A stretch of 64,000 nucleotides of DNA, from contig NZ_JABFMU010000025.1 of NCBI RefSeq assembly GCF_013359695.1, positions 16,494 through 80,493 of the forward strand. Direction: 5' to 3'. Below, one piece after another: positions 60,639 through 64,000 of this stretch. This DNA is from Pseudomonas sp. C2B4 (GTDB lineage: Bacteria > Pseudomonadota > Gammaproteobacteria > Pseudomonadales > Pseudomonadaceae). Made by a program: the position numbers and the translations under genes. The notes under the pieces were generated by a model, which saw nothing but the letters and a program-made list of their open reading frames with translations, was not told the origin of the DNA and ran no database searches. Position 1 is the first letter of the stretch, and the number at the start of each line of letters is the position of its first letter.

Positions 60639-63600
60639 GACGACACTCCTTCGGTTTCCGGGGCCGGTTTTTCAGCGTCCGGCACAGCCTCGACGCGTTT
60701 GGGCGGCAGCGGGGCGAAGTAGCCCACCACCAGCAGCAACACGCCAACGCCGATAAACGAGACGATCCGCGCCAGCCCGCCACGGTTACTCAATTCGACA
60801 AAGAACAGTTTGGCCACGACAACACCGATCAGCGCAGCGCCAATCAACCAGACTTCGCGACGGCCACGCAGATAACCGCCGATCATCAGACTCAGGGCCA
60901 TCAAGGTCCAGACGATGGACAGGCCAGCCTGCACCCGCATGGATTCCAGCAGCAGATCAAGCTCGAAGGGCACACCACTCCACTGATGCGCCGTGCGCAT
61001 CACCAACGCCGTGAAGAACACGAACAGCGAGACACCCGTGATTGCGTGTATGGCTGTGGTTGCAGAAGCTTCGCTCACCGCCAATTGAGTCACGGCGCTG
61101 CGAGACCAGACATAAATGCCGAACAACGCAAACATCAAACCCAATTCCAATGGATTGATCAGCGGAACGTAAGGCAACGGTTCGGCGGCACCGTCACTGA
61201 AGGCGTTCGCCAGCCAGAACCAGGCGAGCATCAATAACGCCAGTGGCGCAGCAGCGTAAACGCGGTATTCGCGGGCGTAGGACGATACCGGCCACGGCCA
61301 GTCGCGGGGCGCGGCCATCAGCACCAGATACAGGCTTGGCAGGATTGCCCAGCCCAGCCAGCGCCAGGCGTTGTACTGCTCGGACAACAGCAGTAAACCG
61401 TAACGCAACTCCAAGGCCAGCACGCCGATCAGCAACCAGCATCCGAGCACATGAGCAATGCTCAATGCCAGCGCCGGCAACATCGACGCCAGGCGCCGCA
61501 GGGAAACGAAGTGCACCACGAACAACGCGGGCCAGACCAACCAGCCGAAATCGGCAGCCGGGTGAAAACGTGGGTGCCAGGCTGCCAGCAATACCAGCGC
61601 GGCAGCGGGAATCAACACCGTGCAAAGCAATCCCAGCGATGGCCATTTCAGACGCAGCGCCAATACCGTCCACAGCGCAACGCTCAGGGCCGCGACAACC
61701 AGCAGCAGCGTCGCTTGCAGCGGCAACGGCGCGAAGCGCAGCACTTCACTGACCCATGCCAGTGCCCACCAAATGGCGCCCCATACCAGCCACGCCTGGG
61801 ACACACGCTGCAAACTCAATCCATCAAACGCCAGGGCAGGATTGCCGATGTGCAAACGCCAGGCGCCGACCAACGCAGCCACCCCCAACATCAGCGGCGC
61901 CCAGAATCCGCCATGAAGCAATGGTCGCAGCGTTTCATCCGACAGCGGCCACCCGGTGAGAAACAGCGCGCCCCCCAACAATTGGACGGCAAGCGCCGTG
62001 AACAGGACCGCCCGCGACTCAATGCGCAGGCCGGCCACTAACGTCACCAGACCGGCCATGGCCCAACTGATCACCGTGCCATGGGCAAAGAAAAACAGCG
62101 GCGCCAGCAGGTAGAAAAACGCCAGCCCCAGACAGGCCAAGACCGGCATGCCCAAGCGCTCCCAAGGCTTGATTTGCTCCGATGAGGCCCTGTGCAATTG
62201 GTAGAAGCTGAATAACAGGGCAACACCCAACATCAGCGCGCCCAACGGTGTGCCATCGAGCAGGCTACCCTCGCCGATGTGCAACTCGCTGAGAAACGCC
62301 AGCGCCGAGCCCAGCTGCAAGAGCACGGCAAAGGCCCGGGCCATCGGCCGTTGCTGACGCAGGCCGAGCCAGAAAATCCCCGCGCCCTCCACCGCCCAGG
62401 CGGCAGTTGTCCAGCGTGCATCCAGCCCCAATGGAATCGCCAAACTGGTAAAGATCACCCCCAAGGCCAGACAGGTTTCCCCCAACAGGAGGGCGCGGCC
62501 ACCCATCAGCAGGCGGGCGAGGCCCATGTAAATCATGCCCAGTGCCAGGGCGCTGAAGGCCGCGGCAAATTCCAGATGCTGCACCAGGGCGAATTGCAAC
62601 CCGAAGCCCACCAATGGCGGACCGAACAGCAGCGTGCCATCGACGTAATCACCCTTGCGCGCCGACCAGCGCAACAGCGCTTCGCGGTTGTCGTCCCCGG
62701 GCGCGTCGCTCATCTCCAGCAATCGGCGTCGGGCAAACAGCAGGCCGATGGCCAGGTACATCAGAAAGAACAGCACCAGAAACGGCTCGGTACTCCACAG
62801 CAGTTCCGGCGCATAGGAACGCAAGCCCCAGGCGAAACCGATGCCGAAGGTACCGACAAAACCGATGACGTTCAGCAAGCGCCAGGCCTTGAACCAGGCA
62901 ATGGCGAGGATGCCGGCGTTGAGCAAGGCGAAGTAGCTGAACAATGCGACATGGTTACCGGAGCCGGTAGAGGCCAGGATCGGCGCGGCGAACCCACCCA
63001 GGGCGGCAACGGCAGCCAACCCCATGGCATTCTGGGTCACGGCGAGAATCGCCGAGAACACGGTGATGGCGACAAGAATGCCAAACGCCGCCGAGGGATC
63101 GAGCAACGGATGCAGGCGCATGGCCGCGAACACGGTCAGGTACAACACGGCGACCCCGGCGCCTTGCAGTATCAAGGCATAGCTGTTGTTGCGTTTTCGC
63201 AGCCACCAGCCCAGTCCGAGCAGCCCCAGCGACGTCGCCGCAACACCGGCGTAACGCAACTCGATCGGCACCACCACGCCTTCAGTGGCGTAGCGCAGCA
63301 GGAAGGCCAGGCCAAGGAACAACAGCACCACGCCGACCCGCAACACGGTGTTACCGCCAAACAGCCACGCGCGGGCAGCACTGATGGCTCTTTCGATGAC
63401 GTTGGGTGTGCGAGGGAGGTCGGGTTGTTGCGATGCGCGGGAGACCGGTTCCGGTTTCCAGGGATCGACGGGAAGCGGACGGCTGGCTTCGGTGACGGGC
63501 TCGAGTTCGGGCGGGAGTTCCCAGACCAGCTCCAGCGTTTCGACAGCGGATTGCCCGACGACGCTGTCCGGGGCCGGCGGGGGTTCGCTGATGACAGGTT

Positions 63601-63844
63601 CAGCGGTTTCAGGGGCGGTGACGCCTGACACCTCCAGAAGCGCCAGCCGTTGCTCGACGCCATGCAACGCCACCTGCGCCTGCTCCAACAGACGGCGATG
63701 CTCATGGGCTTGCGAAGCCAACCGAGTGATACGGATGGCCTGGCCAATCGCCAGGCCGAGCAACGCGCCCAGCAGCGCATCGCTGAACGACTCGTCGAGC
63801 ATCCAGCCCAGCACCAGGCCAATCAGCATGAACATCCATTGCAT
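60635..63844 (-). CDS. DUF2339 family large polytopic membrane protein
   Basis: A 1069-residue protein: a hydrophobic start (WMFMLIGLVLGWML), a short coiled coil (HEHRRLLEQAQVALHGVEQRLALLE), a Pro/Glu-rich linker (about 75-150), then more than twenty predicted transmembrane helices to the end. Family landmarks include WLFGGNTVLRVGVVLLFLGLAFLLRYA and RYAGVAATSLGLLGLGWWLRKRN. The function is unknown. It is the first gene of a DUF2339-DUF3999 unit at the window end. Polytopic architecture suggests an export or surface-polymer role, but that is inference. Confidence 0.85.
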   Translation of the reverse strand: MQWMFMLIGLVLGWMLDESFSDALLGALLGLAIGQAIRITRLASQAHEHRRLLEQAQVALHGVEQRLALLEVSGVTAPETAEPVISEPPPAPDSVVGQSAVETLELVWELPPELEPVTEASRPLPVDPWKPEPVSRASQQPDLPRTPNVIERAISAARAWLFGGNTVLRVGVVLLFLGLAFLLRYATEGVVVPIELRYAGVAATSLGLLGLGWWLRKRNNSYALILQGAGVAVLYLTVFAAMRLHPLLDPSAAFGILVAITVFSAILAVTQNAMGLAAVAALGGFAAPILASTGSGNHVALFSYFALLNAGILAIAWFKAWRLLNVIGFVGTFGIGFAWGLRSYAPELLWSTEPFLVLFFLMYLAIGLLFARRRLLEMSDAPGDDNREALLRWSARKGDYVDGTLLFGPPLVGFGLQFALVQHLEFAAAFSALALGMIYMGLARLLMGGRALLLGETCLALGVIFTSLAIPLGLDARWTTAAWAVEGAGIFWLGLRQQRPMARAFAVLLQLGSALAFLSELHIGEGSLLDGTPLGALMLGVALLFSFYQLHRASSEQIKPWERLGMPVLACLGLAFFYLLAPLFFFAHGTVISWAMAGLVTLVAGLRIESRAVLFTALAVQLLGGALFLTGWPLSDETLRPLLHGGFWAPLMLGVAALVGAWRLHIGNPALAFDGLSLQRVSQAWLVWGAIWWALAWVSEVLRFAPLPLQATLLLVVAALSVALWTVLALRLKWPSLGLLCTVLIPAAALVLLAAWHPRFHPAADFGWLVWPALFVVHFVSLRRLASMLPALALSIAHVLGCWLLIGVLALELRYGLLLLSEQYNAWRWLGWAILPSLYLVLMAAPRDWPWPVSSYAREYRVYAAAPLALLMLAWFWLANAFSDGAAEPLPYVPLINPLELGLMFALFGIYVWSRSAVTQLAVSEASATTAIHAITGVSLFVFFTALVMRTAHQWSGVPFELDLLLESMRVQAGLSIVWTLMALSLMIGGYLRGRREVWLIGAALIGVVVAKLFFVELSNRGGLARIVSFIGVGVLLLVVGYFAPLPPKRVEAVPDAEKPAPETEGVSS

Positions 63845-63931
63845 GGTCGATATCCCTAAGCGGCCCCTTCATGGGGCGAGTCCGGGCGATACAGCGTTTG
63901 ACCTGAGTCTAGTGCGCAACGGCACAAACCA

Positions 63932-63958
63932 TGTGGGAGCGAGCCTGCTCGCGAAGGG
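63932..63958. repeat. REP unit, left arm of a REPIN cut by the window end
   Basis: TGTGGGAG...CTCGCGAAG followed by the typical spacer ATTCAACACTGATGTTGAAT. The partner arm would lie just beyond base 64000. Confidence 0.8.
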
Positions 63959-64000
63959 GGCCATGACATTCAACACTGATGTTGAATGCAATTGCCCATT

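Noticed and set aside
2201..63958. Repeated palindromes as possible CRISPR repeats
   Set aside because: They are single intergenic pairs scattered over the window, with no regular array, no unique spacers of equal size and no cas genes.

Overview
The window is a chromosomal segment from a fluorescent pseudomonad, most likely the Pseudomonas fluorescens group. The evidence is high GC, the gene order ponA/maeB/rpmE/priA/argS/hslVU followed by the complete medium-chain-length polyhydroxyalkanoate cluster phaC1-phaZ-phaC2-phaD/phaF-phaI, a Pseudomonas-type hut cluster, and about twenty REP/REPIN palindromes of the type abundant in this group. No phage, insertion sequence, CRISPR array, rRNA or tRNA gene was seen. 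Apart from a small toxin-antitoxin pair, the region looks like core genome.

Layout. 1-12.7 kb: 3' part of penicillin-binding protein 1A, malic enzyme, a secreted thermonuclease-like protein, ribosomal protein L31, PriA helicase, arginyl-tRNA synthetase with a coupled SPOR-domain protein, the HslVU protease behind a near-consensus heat-shock promoter, and a DUF971 protein. 12.8-20.2 kb: the mcl-PHA locus, with two class II synthases, a depolymerase and the regulator PhaD on the + strand. The convergent granule proteins PhaF and PhaI, plus a small PHA-system protein, are on the - strand. 20.4-26.4 kb: ubiE-ubiJ-ubiB (ubiquinone), then hisI-hisE-tatA-tatB-tatC-rsmE, mostly with overlapping genes. 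26.6-31.3 kb: an HBM-type chemoreceptor and a polar amino-acid ABC importer. 31.6-36 kb: opgGH for osmoregulated periplasmic glucans. 36.3-39.8 kb: D-aminoacyl-tRNA deacylase, proline iminopeptidase, an HSL-family esterase, and a lone betaine/choline-type binding protein.

40-53.4 kb is the histidine utilisation locus. On the - strand it runs hutU, hutXWV (ABC importer), a histidase-like paralogue, hutH, hutI, hutG; upstream are hutCD (- strand) and hutF (+ strand). Together these take histidine through urocanate, imidazolonepropionate and formiminoglutamate to formylglutamate and glutamate. A sigma-54 promoter and a HutC-type palindrome overlap in front of hutU, and a second HutC-type palindrome lies between hutC and hutF. 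The histidase-like paralogue has lost exactly the Ala-Ser-Gly triad that forms the MIO cofactor, and also the catalytic tyrosine, so it should not be a lyase. This is the most unusual protein in the window.

53.5-64 kb: a lipocalin, a small BamE-like lipoprotein, a PctA-like amino-acid chemoreceptor, a Phd/RelE-type toxin-antitoxin pair behind a perfect 10-bp-arm palindrome, a DUF924 protein, fructose-1,6-bisphosphatase, and an overlapping membrane pair DUF2339-DUF3999 of unknown function.

Several starts were moved from the longest open frame to an internal codon supported by a ribosome-binding site, family N-terminus or signal peptide; these are noted per gene. All function calls come from reading motifs by eye; no database search was run.
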